Origin: Toxonevra muliebris | Taxonomy: Eukaryota > Arthropoda > Insecta > Diptera > Pallopteridae | Direction of reading: 5' to 3' | NCBI GenBank assembly: GCA_963691655.1 | Contig: OY829326.1 | Coordinates: 100,129,340 to 100,193,339 of the forward strand | DNA: 64,000 nt | Shown: positions 27,301 through 33,109 of the stretch, piece by piece | Numbering within the stretch: position 1 is the first letter of the stretch | How the letters are laid out: every line of letters starts with the position of its first letter | The notes under the pieces: model-generated | The model's input: the letters and a program-made list of their open reading frames with translations, nothing else | What the model was told of the DNA's origin: nothing | Database searches by the model: none | Position numbers and translations under genes: made by a program

Positions 27301-29701
27301 GTACCCGTTGGTGCTAGACTGTTATTGTTGGGGTAACGAGTTCGATTCCCAGACCCTGTTACTAAAAAAAAATATTTTTCCAATTTTTTTTTCTTTTTTT
27401 TTAATATTCATATCCTCCCTTACAATGAACATTTACCCCAAAAAATATCCTATCCTCCAGAAGTCCTTGCTGTGTAATATCAGCCAATTTATAACCCAGT
27501 TGCAAATTTCCTAATACTTCTCTAAAGGAGACCCAAACGTCAACTCGTCAATTATCAACGATTAAAAAATAAAAGTAAAATGAAATAAAATAAAGAAGTT
27601 ACGCATTCAGTTTGCAAAATGTGAAGATTTGTTTTGTGTTTATATTATTTTTTTTAGATTATATTGTAAGTATTTTTTAGATAACCTCCTTTCTTCTTCT
27701 TTTTTTTTAATACAGAATTATTTATATAAAATCAAACTTAAACCTGACAAACTATATCAACACAATATAGCGTATTATTTTGGCCGCATTAATGCAACGG
27801 AAGATAGTATAATAAACAATGCATTTGAAGTAATTAAGAACTTTGAAACAGAACGAATAACCAATCAAGCGACTAGCAGCAGTACCGAACGAGCCAAAAA
27901 ACGTAAAACTACTCGAGATGGCAGACCGTATACAACTAAAACCTCAAATCCTTTAAAAAAACGTTTCTACATGCAATTCGGCGAGCAAACCAATGATGAT
28001 ATATGTTCAACGATTAGTTCATTACAAAATTGTAGTGGCAGAGCCCGTCCATCTAATTCTTCCTTAGATCCGTCCTCATCCTCTGGCTCATCTAAATCTA
28101 CATACCCATTACAACCGTCTGCCTCGTCTAAATCAGCATACCCATTACAAACATCTGATTCAACATCATCATCGAAAAACCTCCCATCCAATACACCCCG
28201 TAAACCAATTCCACTAAAACATAAAGGCCCAGAAAAATCTTTTTCTGCCAGCTCAACCAGTTCGCCCAAATCATTTATGTCCGAAACTTCTGCAATACTA
28301 GTTGATTCAAATCCATCCTCGCGATTAAGTACACGCTTTCCCGATAAAAAACCAGCTGCATTTCAGGAATATACCAAGAGTTCACCCATGCGTACTACTA
28401 ATTTACACACAGATACACAATCTTTTTGGCGTAACTTATTTGGATGCTTGCCCAAGTGTAATTGTTCGCTAAGGTCGATTTATGCACGATGTCGAAGTAT
28501 ATTTTTAGCATTTAGGGAAACTATTAGGACACGTTTATTTTGTAAACGATATATTGGATCAGAAAGTCGAACGGAAATTGATAAAATTGAAACTACTCAA
28601 CAAACAGAACAGCAAATCATGTTGGCAAACCCTGTACCAAAAAACGACATTGCTCTCATAACTGTTAGTGAAAGATTGGGACGTCTATGGGAATACTTCA
28701 CATACACAACACGTAATGAAAAAAAGTCTGAAGAGACAAATGAATATGAAATGCAAGAAATTACTTGCAAATTTGCAGAGGAAACTGCTTCAAAACAAAT
28801 AATTGCACCATCTAATGATGATGATCAAGATCAAACTAAAACTAAAGATAGATTGATGCAAACCAAAGTTCAAATACACTCATTACCAAAGGAAGCTGTT
28901 GATTCACCCCAAAGATCAGGTAGCAATAAGCATAAAGTTTTACTAAAGCTAGTCACGCAGCAAACAATTGATGAAATCACGGAAATTGATACTCAAGATA
29001 TAGAACTGCCAAGTTCAACTGGAACCACTAGACAAGCCATAACAGAAAGTGGCGCTTTATCAAAATCTAGGCCTAGTATAAGTGCAATAGATGAAATCAC
29101 AGAATTTGATAAGGAAAATAATACTCCAACACAGTCAAGTTCAACTGAAGCAACTAGACAAATCACAGCCGGATGTGGTGCTGCATCAAATATAGACAAC
29201 AATATCAGAAATGCATCCATAGATACAACAGATGAGAGCACTGAAAATGATGCTCCAGACATAGGTGCATGCAGTGCTGATTATTATACATCTAAAATAA
29301 ATATGAACGAACAGTTAAGTTCAACTGAAGCAAATAGACAAACCATAAGCGAATATGGTGCTGCATCAAATATGGCAATCAATACATCGATATCTAGCAT
29401 AGAACATTCAGATTATTTGAATGATATAGAAGATGATACCATGGCATTAGGAGAAATTAGTACAACCAGTGAAACGTCGTTCAATAATTCTACAATACCG
29501 CTCGTAGTAGAAGAATTTGAAGCGGCACTCGCTGCTAGATCACGAAATATAACAACAGATACGCTTATATTTGAAGAAATTCCAACAGATATTGAAACAC
29601 TTAGACTCCCAGATACTGAACCAGCAGCAGTTCCATGTGCAGCAAAGAGCACAGGTGCTATACCGAAAATACTTAAAAATACAAAAAAAGATAATCCATA
29701 A
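6283..29701 (+). CDS. Aldose 1-epimerase (galactose mutarotase), spliced gene with two alternative last exons
   Basis: The product interconverts alpha and beta anomers of galactose/glucose, the entry step of the Leloir pathway, probably in the cytosol: no signal peptide or membrane segment is visible in the catalytic part. Joining six exons gives 339 residues that follow the GALM family end to end: GRVANRI (residues 83-89), LHGG with His117, TNHAYFN with His188, NGFDHNF with Asp258, PGVQFYT (292-298) and HAAFCLE with Glu329. These match the binding Arg, the two catalytic-site His, the Asp and the catalytic Glu of the family. All introns are GT-AG. Introns 1, 2 and 5 are long (about 6.1, 2.7 and 10.5 kb) and full of transposons; introns 3 and 4 are 121 and 67 nt. 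Two last exons follow: 7a gives 445 residues and 7b gives about 1000. Usual family length is about 340-380, so both are long. The function call is firm; the isoform structure is inferred from splice sites and open frames. Confidence 0.93.
6382..8439. other. Intron 1, left part
   Basis: Non-coding AT-rich intron. From about 8175 to 8440 the + strand is almost pure pyrimidine (TCTC-rich), which produces long Leu/Ser/Phe open frames that are not genes. Confidence 0.5.
8440..10275 (+). mobile_element. Non-LTR retrotransposon 3' fragment, split by an hAT-like insertion
   Basis: The coding tail at about 8445-8914 reads ...IMHWINDFMGS..., KPAEFLLKLRRKDLRLLVGV, ITGHNTCGQHMTNMGF and CQSCLDYD...TEHYLCSCPAF. 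This is the region after RNase H, with the C-x2-C...H...C finger found at the end of I/LOA/Jockey-group ORF2 proteins. A second copy at 59.1-59.9 kb on the minus strand extends the match on both sides. The 3' untranslated part, missing after 8916, resumes at 10141 (CCCTAGACCTTTCTCTTCCC), so the fragment was cut in two by the element at 8917-10140. Both the reverse transcriptase and most of RNase H are absent. Confidence 0.75.
8917..10140. mobile_element. hAT-like non-autonomous element with 8-bp target duplication
   Basis: 1224 bp with imperfect terminal inverted repeats of about 30 bp (left CAAGAATATACAATACATAG then AAGGTGCATC; right complement CAAAGAATATATAATGCATA then GAAGGCGCATC). CCCTAGAC is duplicated exactly at 8909-8916 and 10141-10148. 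An 8-bp duplication suits hAT, though P-type elements also make 8 bp. No transposase is visible; the frame at 9087-9377 is poly-A/T coding. Confidence 0.75.
10276..12432. other. Intron 1, right part
   Basis: Begins with about 300 bp of pyrimidine-rich DNA (10276-10575) that looks like the continuation of the tract at 8175-8440 beyond the retrotransposon. From 10.6 to 11.6 kb there are CAA/AAC-rich words common in fly non-coding DNA. No gene supported. Confidence 0.45.
12433..12535 (+). CDS. Mutarotase exon 2
   Basis: Encodes VMTYGATIVSIEVPD...VVLGFDTSRNLS, the conserved block that in the family reads roughly 'YGATI..l.vPDk.G...DVVLGFd'. The acceptor is AG at 12431-12432 and the donor GTAAGG at 12536. 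The exon ends in phase 1; its last G joins GC of exon 3 to make Gly68. Confidence 0.9.
12536..13039. other. Intron 2, left part
   Basis: Non-coding; a (TA)n run lies at about 12630-12650. Confidence 0.5.
13040..13893 (-). mobile_element. mariner (DD34D-type) fragment with broken transposase
   Basis: Reading leftward from a tip GAGGGTTGCTACTTAAGTTT followed outside by TA (13894-13895), the minus strand gives the mariner transposase N-terminus: HFRALIFLDFRRG, then VFRWFSEFNRGRSSLQEE, NIDAVREHILQNRHVTYRGI, CLGISSTRIHSILYEHLA and, after a stop/shift, RLVQRK/WCKEKLKKYN and IVTGDESWIYAYEP, which holds the first catalytic Asp. After this it is badly shifted, and the second and third Asp are not found. 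Transposase normally cuts and joins the element at TA sites. The left end was not located. Confidence 0.7.
13894..15267. other. Intron 2, right part
   Basis: AT-rich non-coding DNA with A and T homopolymers; it ends in the T tract of the exon 3 acceptor. The frames at 14424-14741 and 14846-15229 show no family features. Confidence 0.45.
15268..15653 (+). CDS. Mutarotase exon 3 (core of the active site)
   Basis: Encodes residues 69-196. It carries PYFGATVGRVANRI, HHLHGG (His117), the DGDEGYPG loop and TNHAYFNLAG (His188), all signature blocks of aldose epimerases. The acceptor is a long T tract followed by GACAG; the donor is GTGAGT at 15654. The open frame continues on both sides of the exon for some distance, but family similarity stops sharply at the splice sites. 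Confidence 0.93.
15775..16010 (+). CDS. Mutarotase exon 4
   Basis: Encodes residues 197-274, with YLTVDDMLLP, TPFDLRE and NGFDHNFC (Asp258). The acceptor is TTTAG at 15774 and the donor GTAAGT at 16011. It ends in phase 2: CT joins A of exon 5 to make Leu275. The introns on either side are only 121 and 67 nt, the usual size for fly genes. Confidence 0.92.
16078..16183 (+). CDS. Mutarotase exon 5
   Basis: Encodes AYHPESGRAMKVISDQPGVQFYTANSMPD and ends QQEK at a GTAATG donor. PGVQFYT is the family signature that places Gln295 in the sugar site. Intron 5 follows and spans about 10.5 kb, filled by non-LTR, mariner, maT and piggyBac-type insertions. Confidence 0.92.
16184..17599. other. Intron 5, left part
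   Basis: Non-coding AT-rich DNA. From about 17180 to 17560 the words 'tgttcatgta', 'actgaacatt' and 'gatctcttcg' recur as a diffuse degenerate repeat; similar words return at 19630-19760 and 22680-22740. Confidence 0.4.
17600..19405 (-). mobile_element. Older non-LTR retrotransposon RNase H fragment, split by a second element
   Basis: On the minus strand, 19405-19285 reads IFQAEIFAARNAAEL then ...SQSAIKALTSHW, the middle of an RNase H domain (the QAEI Glu and the S.S.AI.AL helix). After the insertion, 18049-17600 resumes with NVLQCRAGMEKL, a W.DGNEIVDKIAK motif (W.pGH.gi.GNE.AD.lA in the family) and, further on, CRKCMEDAKETLEH, the C-x2-C...H finger. Stops and shifts show decay. The two parts join in register if the element at 18061-19273 is taken out. 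Confidence 0.65.
18061..19273 (-). mobile_element. 5'-truncated I/LOA/Jockey-like non-LTR element with intact RNase H
   Basis: A minus-strand open frame ends at 18163 and runs the full element. It starts with the RT/RNase H linker (AALEVLLQLTPLHLVI), then an RNase H domain with all four acidic residues: WYTDGS (Asp), QAEIHAT (Glu), IMSDSQAAIRAL (Asp) and WVPGHAGIEVNEQADELARK (Asp). The C-terminal finger CRFCNEEDKSSEHILAQC follows. RNase H removes the RNA template during retrotransposition. The element is flanked by GTCCAGTGTGA at 18050-18060 and 19274-19284, an 11-bp target duplication, and its 3' tail ends in TACAA-type repeats. The reverse transcriptase is absent, so it is a dead 5'-truncated copy, but the reading frame is uninterrupted, suggesting recent insertion. 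Confidence 0.85.
19406..21020. other. Intron 5, mid part
   Basis: No gene supported. At 20435-20780 a phrase GCCATCTGTTG followed by ATAGTAC..., AAAACATAAACAAT... and AATATATTT recurs in full or part three times (about 20440, 20660 and 20712). Confidence 0.4.
20438..20780 (+). repeat. Tandem-like repeats headed by GCCATCTGTTG
   Basis: Three copies of GCCATCTGTTG at about 20441, 20664 and 20713. The first and third are followed by the same ~55 bp with small changes, ending ATATTTGAATC / ATATTTAAATC. Confidence 0.45.
21021..21682. mobile_element. Mariner-derived foldback element with 187-bp arms
   Basis: Near-perfect inverted arms (21021-21206 and 21495-21682) begin CATTCTGTCAAATAAGTACC and are flanked by TA. 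The loop carries a minus-strand transposase piece: VLGMRKVSARLVPKDLNFLQ then KENRSKVAEDMLERVNSDP, a conserved mariner block. In another frame it continues to TWVFEYDMQTSQQSSEWRP, the region of the first catalytic Asp, and this coding runs into the arm itself. The element is thus a rearranged mariner, not a simple MITE. Confidence 0.75.
21683..22740. other. Intron 5, stretch before the maT element
   Basis: No gene. GGACTTAAGC recurs at about 22071, 22134 and 22251, and a variant GGACTTAGTC at about 22285, each followed by an 'ac/ttttga' phrase. Confidence 0.4.
22742..24022 (+). mobile_element. maT-type (DD37D) Tc1/mariner element, copy 1, inactivated
   Basis: 1281 bp between TA dinucleotides with terminal repeats CAGGGTAACAATTGTAAAGT / complement CAGGGTGACAATCGTACAGT. 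The N-terminal HTH part starts at 22897 (MDKENIRREIMKFHLANYCS...). A 5-bp tandem duplication (CCGTG near 23165) shifts the frame, about 10 bp are lost near 23285, and a TGA follows near 23371. The catalytic part at 23441-23668 has the second Asp in FQQDSAPSH and then shifts; the SPDLNPMDY third Asp lies in another frame. It is closely similar to the copy at 31556-32842. Confidence 0.85.
24023..25367. other. Intron 5, stretch after the maT element
   Basis: AT-rich non-coding DNA with a (CT)n microsatellite at about 24446-24472. Confidence 0.5.
25372..25879. mobile_element. piggyBac-type MITE
   Basis: 508 bp with short inverted ends CCCTTAAATACCCACT / CCCTTAAGCACCCAAT, flanked exactly by TTAA at 25368-25371 and 25880-25883. 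TTAA targets and CCC-starting ends are typical of piggyBac. No transposase. Confidence 0.7.
25950..26144. mobile_element. Palindromic foldback MITE
   Basis: Arms of about 65 bp, TTGTGTATTAACGAACACAA then GGCAGAAGTGAAACTTCTTG..., recur as their complement at the right end. The arms are almost perfect and the loop is under 70 bp, so the whole can form one hairpin. It lies about 500 bp before exon 6. Confidence 0.75.
26145..26650. other. Intron 5, last part before exon 6
   Basis: Non-coding AT-rich DNA running into the TTCTAG acceptor of exon 6; no repeat recognised. Confidence 0.5.
26651..26737 (+). CDS. Mutarotase exon 6 (catalytic glutamate)
   Basis: Twenty-nine residues, YPTKDGCVYEKKHAAFCLES then QKWPDAINR, holding the catalytic Glu329 in the FCLE motif. 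Acceptor TTCTAG, donor GTAAGT. It ends in phase 0, so either exon 7a or exon 7b can follow without a frame change. Confidence 0.92.
26948..27268 (+). CDS. Mutarotase terminal exon 7a (short isoform, 445 aa)
   Basis: Opens with INFPQINLQPNELYIHDIAL then SFG, the last strands of the mutarotase barrel (family pattern FP...L.PGe.Y.H...y.F). About 80 residues then follow that family members lack: a charged linker, TTRDGRPFTT and a short helix-like end, ...IEEIQSTFKSLSN. The acceptor has a strong pyrimidine tract and ATGCAG. Several AATAAA signals lie at about 27568-27595, before the 7b acceptor, so 7a can end its own transcript. This supports polyadenylation-coupled choice between 7a and 7b. Confidence 0.85.
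   Translation: MNFPQINLQPNELYIHDIALSFGIRNDTPENLPTYVADAIKTIKKYETDNQAKETSSGEKGDQPSTTRDGRPFTTLQSSNLQGSTIYDFGQKTIEEIQSTFKSLSN
27298..27360 (+). repeat. tRNA-like sequence inside the 7a 3' untranslated region
   Basis: Has a B box GAGTTCGATTCCC and shares CGTTGGTG...TTAGACT/CTAGACT...GGGGT with the sequence at 3655-3735. The T stem does not pair well, so it is a decayed tRNA or SINE head, not a gene. Confidence 0.35.
27568..27595 (+). terminator. Poly(A) signals for exon 7a
   Basis: Overlapping AATAAA hexamers lie about 300 nt after the 7a stop and upstream of the exon 7b acceptor. Confidence 0.5.
27716..29701 (+). CDS. Mutarotase terminal exon 7b with long Ser/Thr-rich tail (long isoform, about 1000 aa)
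   Basis: The first ~105 residues are a diverged copy of exon 7a: IKLKPDKLYQHNIAYYFG, then an acidic stretch, TTRDGRPYTT and ...ICSTISSLQN. Where 7a has its stop, 7b reads on for about 555 residues without an intron or stop. The tail starts Ser-rich, with two copies of a SSKS(T/A)YPLQ segment. It then has a basic Cys-containing stretch (about 28421-28550, five Cys), an acidic middle, and three imperfect repeats of about 40-60 residues, each holding SST..(T/N)RQ and a Gly-Ala-Ser end (28967-29400). No known domain is recognised. The acceptor (pyrimidine tract plus ATACAG at 27711-27715) is strong and in phase with exon 6. The frame is also open upstream to an ATG at 27629, but that part is intron-like. 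The tail may be disordered; its role is unknown. Confidence 0.8.
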   Translation, partial: NYLYKIKLKPDKLYQHNIAYYFGRINATEDSIINNAFEVIKNFETERITNQATSSSTERAKKRKTTRDGRPYTTKTSNPLKKRFYMQFGEQTNDDICSTISSLQNCSGRARPSNSSLDPSSSSGSSKSTYPLQPSASSKSAYPLQTSDSTSSSKNLPSNTPRKPIPLKHKGPEKSFSASSTSSPKSFMSETSAILVDSNPSSRLSTRFPDKKPAAFQEYTKSSPMRTTNLHTDTQSFWRNLFGCLPKCNCSLRSIYARCRSIFLAFRETIRTRLFCKRYIGSESRTEIDKIETTQQTEQQIMLANPVPKNDIALITVSERLGRLWEYFTYTTRNEKKSEETNEYEMQEITCKFAEETASKQIIAPSNDDDQDQTKTKDRLMQTKVQIHSLPKEAVDSPQRSGSNKHKVLLKLVTQQTIDEITEIDTQDIELPSSTGTTRQAITESGALSKSRPSISAIDEITEFDKENNTPTQSSSTEATRQITAGCGAASNIDNNIRNASIDTTDESTENDAPDIGACSADYYTSKINMNEQLSSTEANRQTISEYGAASNMAINTSISSIEHSDYLNDIEDDTMALGEISTTSETSFNNSTIPLVVEEFEAALAARSRNITTDTLIFEEIPTDIETLRLPDTEPAAVPCAAKSTGAIPKILKNTKKDNP

Positions 29702-31553
29702 GTTTTATTAAATTTTTCTTATTTATATAACTAAATAAGTATTTATTTTAATCATTTATGTATTCAAATTTTAATGTATTAGTTTTATGTATGCTGTTAT
29801 AAATTTCTTCAAGTTTCATCATTATATTATTTAGTTGCAACAACAATAGCAGTGGCAGTGGTAGCAACAGTAACGTGTAGCAGTGGCACATAATCAATTT
29901 GAAATAAATAAACTTGAATTGGCAGTTTCGATCCCATTGAGCTTTTCACTTTATTGTTTTGCTATAATGATATCAGTTAAGTTTCAGCTTTGGCACAGCT
30001 ATCCAGCGGAAACAGATGAGGTTCAAAGAGTTTATAATGCGCAACGAAAGTGATGCGCATCTACTCAGTAAATGTGCGTAAACACGCAGCAAATACTACA
30101 TGAAGAGTTCATCATGAAGGAAGATAAGAAATATTCATCCAGAATCCATGCCAAAATCGGACGAACTGACAACAAATAAATAACAAATTGGAGAGCAAGA
30201 ACTTGGCTCAACACACAACGTGTGTAAATGGAATAAGTGAACTTTTGGAAGGTTTTGGAATAAAATTTTTTTTAAACATTTACGAATGAAGAAAATTAAT
30301 GCTATGTTTACTCTTCATATAAAAAAATTTTCCAAAAAATTTCAAATAAATTCCCTACCGTAATTTAAATTTTTAATTTGCATTTTTTTTTTGTTTGCAT
30401 TTTTCATTTTCTTTCAGTTCTCCATTTTACTGGAAACCATTGATTTTCCGAAATTAAATCAGACACGAAAACTTTATATAGATAACTCTAGAAGAAAAAA
30501 CTTTTCTAATTGGATCGGTTTTGTATAAGAAAACTATTTTGAATAAGAAGAATGACATTTACTCTATCAGGTGTTTGACTTTTTTAATAAATAATATATG
30601 CGCTTTCACTTCACTTCGACTGCTTCAATACCTACCCCTTTGGGTATGCCGAATACATAACTATTTATTTATGTAAGTATGTATTAGTTTGTATCTTTTT
30701 ATCTGATGGATGCGATAATTAAAAGTGTCATTTCGCTTGCGGTTCGCTCTCGTTTCGTTCGTTCTCGTTTCATGAGCGATTAATTTTGATTTTATTGTAA
30801 TATTTGTTTGGTTATCCTTGATGGTTCATTGTGTGCTATTTGTCTGTTTGTTTGTTTGTTTTCATTTCTCCTTGGAGATTTCTGCAATTGATGTAAAAAG
30901 AATCTTTGCAACAACCCCTGCCAATTGACATTTATACACTCCTCCCCTCTTCTTCCATCCATAGCGCCCGGAATTCTCGCTTTATGTGTCAATCACTTTG
31001 TATCAATAATTTAGTATTAACGTTTTTCTTTTTTTTTTTTGCAATTACTTTCAGAATTTATTTCATTTTAATTGTAGCGCAGGATGCATAAATATTTTTA
31101 TGTTGATTATTATGATGGAAACGCTTTAATTTTAATGATTTACAAACACAAAATTTTATGAATTTCAAATGGTTAAAGCTTCAAATGATTTTGATTTTTA
31201 ATTTGCAATAACCTCAATCGTTAGCTTAAAACATGGGCGTAATCGAAATCAACACAAGCGCGAGAAGATGGTTTTTCTTTGTCATGCGAAAAGGCGGACA
31301 GATGATCGGTCACCATTAAATCCATTACAAAATTATAGATACAAAAATCTAGAAGACATCGTCACCTTAGTATTGACATTGTGTATATGAAAATCTATAG
31401 TTTTTGTAGCTCATTTTGACAATCAAATCAGTCGTTGGTGCTTTTGTTGTTTAACAAACGATTAAAAATCATGGATAGAATGAACTAAAGTAAATCTAAG
31501 AATGCTTTAGTTGAAAAATGACGTGTGAATATTATACTATATTATATTATATA
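29702..31553. other. Downstream flank of exon 7b
   Basis: 3' untranslated DNA to about 29930, then AT-rich intergenic sequence. No gene supported; the frames at 30792-30992 and 30906-31091 overlap on opposite strands and show no features. Confidence 0.45.
29903..29912 (+). terminator. Poly(A) signal for exon 7b
   Basis: Two overlapping AATAAA hexamers about 200 nt after the 7b stop codon, in AT-rich 3' flanking DNA. Confidence 0.5.
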
Positions 31554-31555
31554 TA

Positions 31556-32842
31556 CAGGGTGACAATCGTAAAGTGACGCACACATTTCAGCTGTTATTT
31601 TCAAAAGGACGTACTTCCATTAAGTACAATTCAGTGTTAACATTGCTGAATATATAAGCATTCATTTGAACCCCACATTATTCAATATAACCTTCTTTAG
31701 CCTGCACACATGCCTTCAATCGATCCGGAAATCGTAGGACTGTTCGCCGCAGGACTTCCTGATCAATTTCAGTCCAGGCTTTCTCTAATGAATTTGTCAG
31801 CGACTCCAGACTGTGGTGTTGAGATGCACAAGCCTTACTCTCTAAAATACTCCAAATAGAGTAGTCCATTGGATTCAAGTCTGGGGAGTATGGTGGCCAT
31901 TCTTGAGATGTTATGAATCCAGAAAAATTGTCTTTTATCCATATTTGCGTTAATTTTGCCATGTGGGAAGGTGCAGAATCTTGCTGGAAAGTCCAGTTTT
32001 CATTTCCAAATGTATCTTGGGCCCAGGGAAGAACATGTTCATTTAAAATGCTCCGATAAACAACCTGGTCAATTTTAACACCCTCTTCAACGAATATTAG
32101 AGGGGTTCTGGCATTAGCGGAAACTCCAGCCCATACCATAACGGAAGCTGGCTTTTGAACTCGGCCAACAGTCCTATTTTGTTGCGATGATGATGTTAGC
32201 CACATTCGTTCATTTTGCGCATTGAAATGTTGTTCAACCGTGAAAATTTTTTCATCTGTAAACAAGATATTTTGAACATTTTTTAACACGGAGGAGCGTA
32301 GCAACGCCTTGCATCTTTGCAGTCGCAAATCTTTCTTTTTTGTGTCAGATCTTGAGCTTTTCGGAGCTTGTACGGCTTAAGATTAAGCTTTGATTTTGCC
32401 ATGATTCGCACTGTTTCACGGTTTAATCCCACTTCTTTAGCGATTTTTCTCATTGAGCGCCTTGGATTTCGCTTGATTCGTTTACGAATTTTTTCTGTTA
32501 AACCAGTAGTGGCAACTGTTGAAAATTTTCCCCGGTCTCTATCTCCAAAACCCCCAGTTTCATTATATCGAATAATAGCTCGGTCTACCGTACGACTTGA
32601 CAAATTTAAGGCCTTTGCAATTTGACGGCTACTATAATTTGCCAAATGAAATTTCATAATTTCACGACGAATTTTTTCCTTGTCCATTTTTATGGAAATT
32701 TCAAAATGTAATAACAAAAATTCAAATGAAATTAAAAGCAAAGCCAATGATGAATGAATTTGCTTTTTAAATTAAAGTAACGGTAAATGGCAAAGCTTGC
32801 TGCAGAGTATTAAACTTGCGTCACTTTACAATTGTCGCCCTG
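31556..32842 (-). mobile_element. maT-type (DD37D) Tc1/mariner element, copy 2, nearly intact
   Basis: 1287 bp with TA on both sides and ends CAGGGTGACAATCGTAAAGT / complement CAGGGCGACAATTGTAAAGT. The transposase reads from 32687 down to 31678 in two overlapping frames. The N-terminal part (MDKEKIRREIMKFHLANYSS, two HTH motifs) and the catalytic part are separated by a single missing A in an A run near 32334, where copy 1 has seven A and this copy six. The triad is visible: Asp in ILFTDEKIF, Asp in FQQDSAPSH, and Asp in SPDLNPMDY, with 37 residues between the last two, which defines the maT (DD37D) clade. It would cut and join DNA at TA sites. Confidence 0.88.
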
Positions 32843-33099
32843 TATATATGAGTGTGGCTCCAAGTATATTAAAAGTTTAGCGGGATAGTAAATGAGGCAG
32901 AAAAGGGACAAATTTGTGCCAAACAAGTAGAGAAATGGGCGTTTGAATGTCAAATGAGAAAAAATTTAATGAAATTTCAAAAAACTTGAAAACCATATAT
33001 TAAGTGTATGAAGATAATATTTTTTTTTTGGAATTCTAACATCATTTTCGACTTCAAAAAATTCAAAACATTATTCCTCGTAATAACGTTTGAAATAGC
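32843..33099. other. Spacer between maT copy 2 and the minisatellite
   Basis: AT-rich, no feature seen. Confidence 0.5.
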
Positions 33100-33109
33100 T
33101 CAAACAACT

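Larger units (their letters stand above)
27269..27715 (+). other. 3' region of exon 7a / intron before exon 7b
   Basis: Contains the tRNA-like sequence at 27298-27360, poly-T, the 7a poly(A) signals and the pyrimidine tract and ATACAG acceptor of exon 7b. Confidence 0.55.

Noticed and set aside
27629..27715. Upstream ATG extending the exon 7b frame as a stand-alone 690-codon gene
   Set aside because: Residues before 27716 are Phe/Tyr/Leu-rich intron-like coding including the pyrimidine tract, and similarity to exon 7a starts exactly at the acceptor.
27967..29652. Minus-strand frames of 79-100 codons across the exon 7b tail
   Set aside because: They are shadows of the long + frame; their Ser/Val/Leu bias is the complement of the tail's codons.
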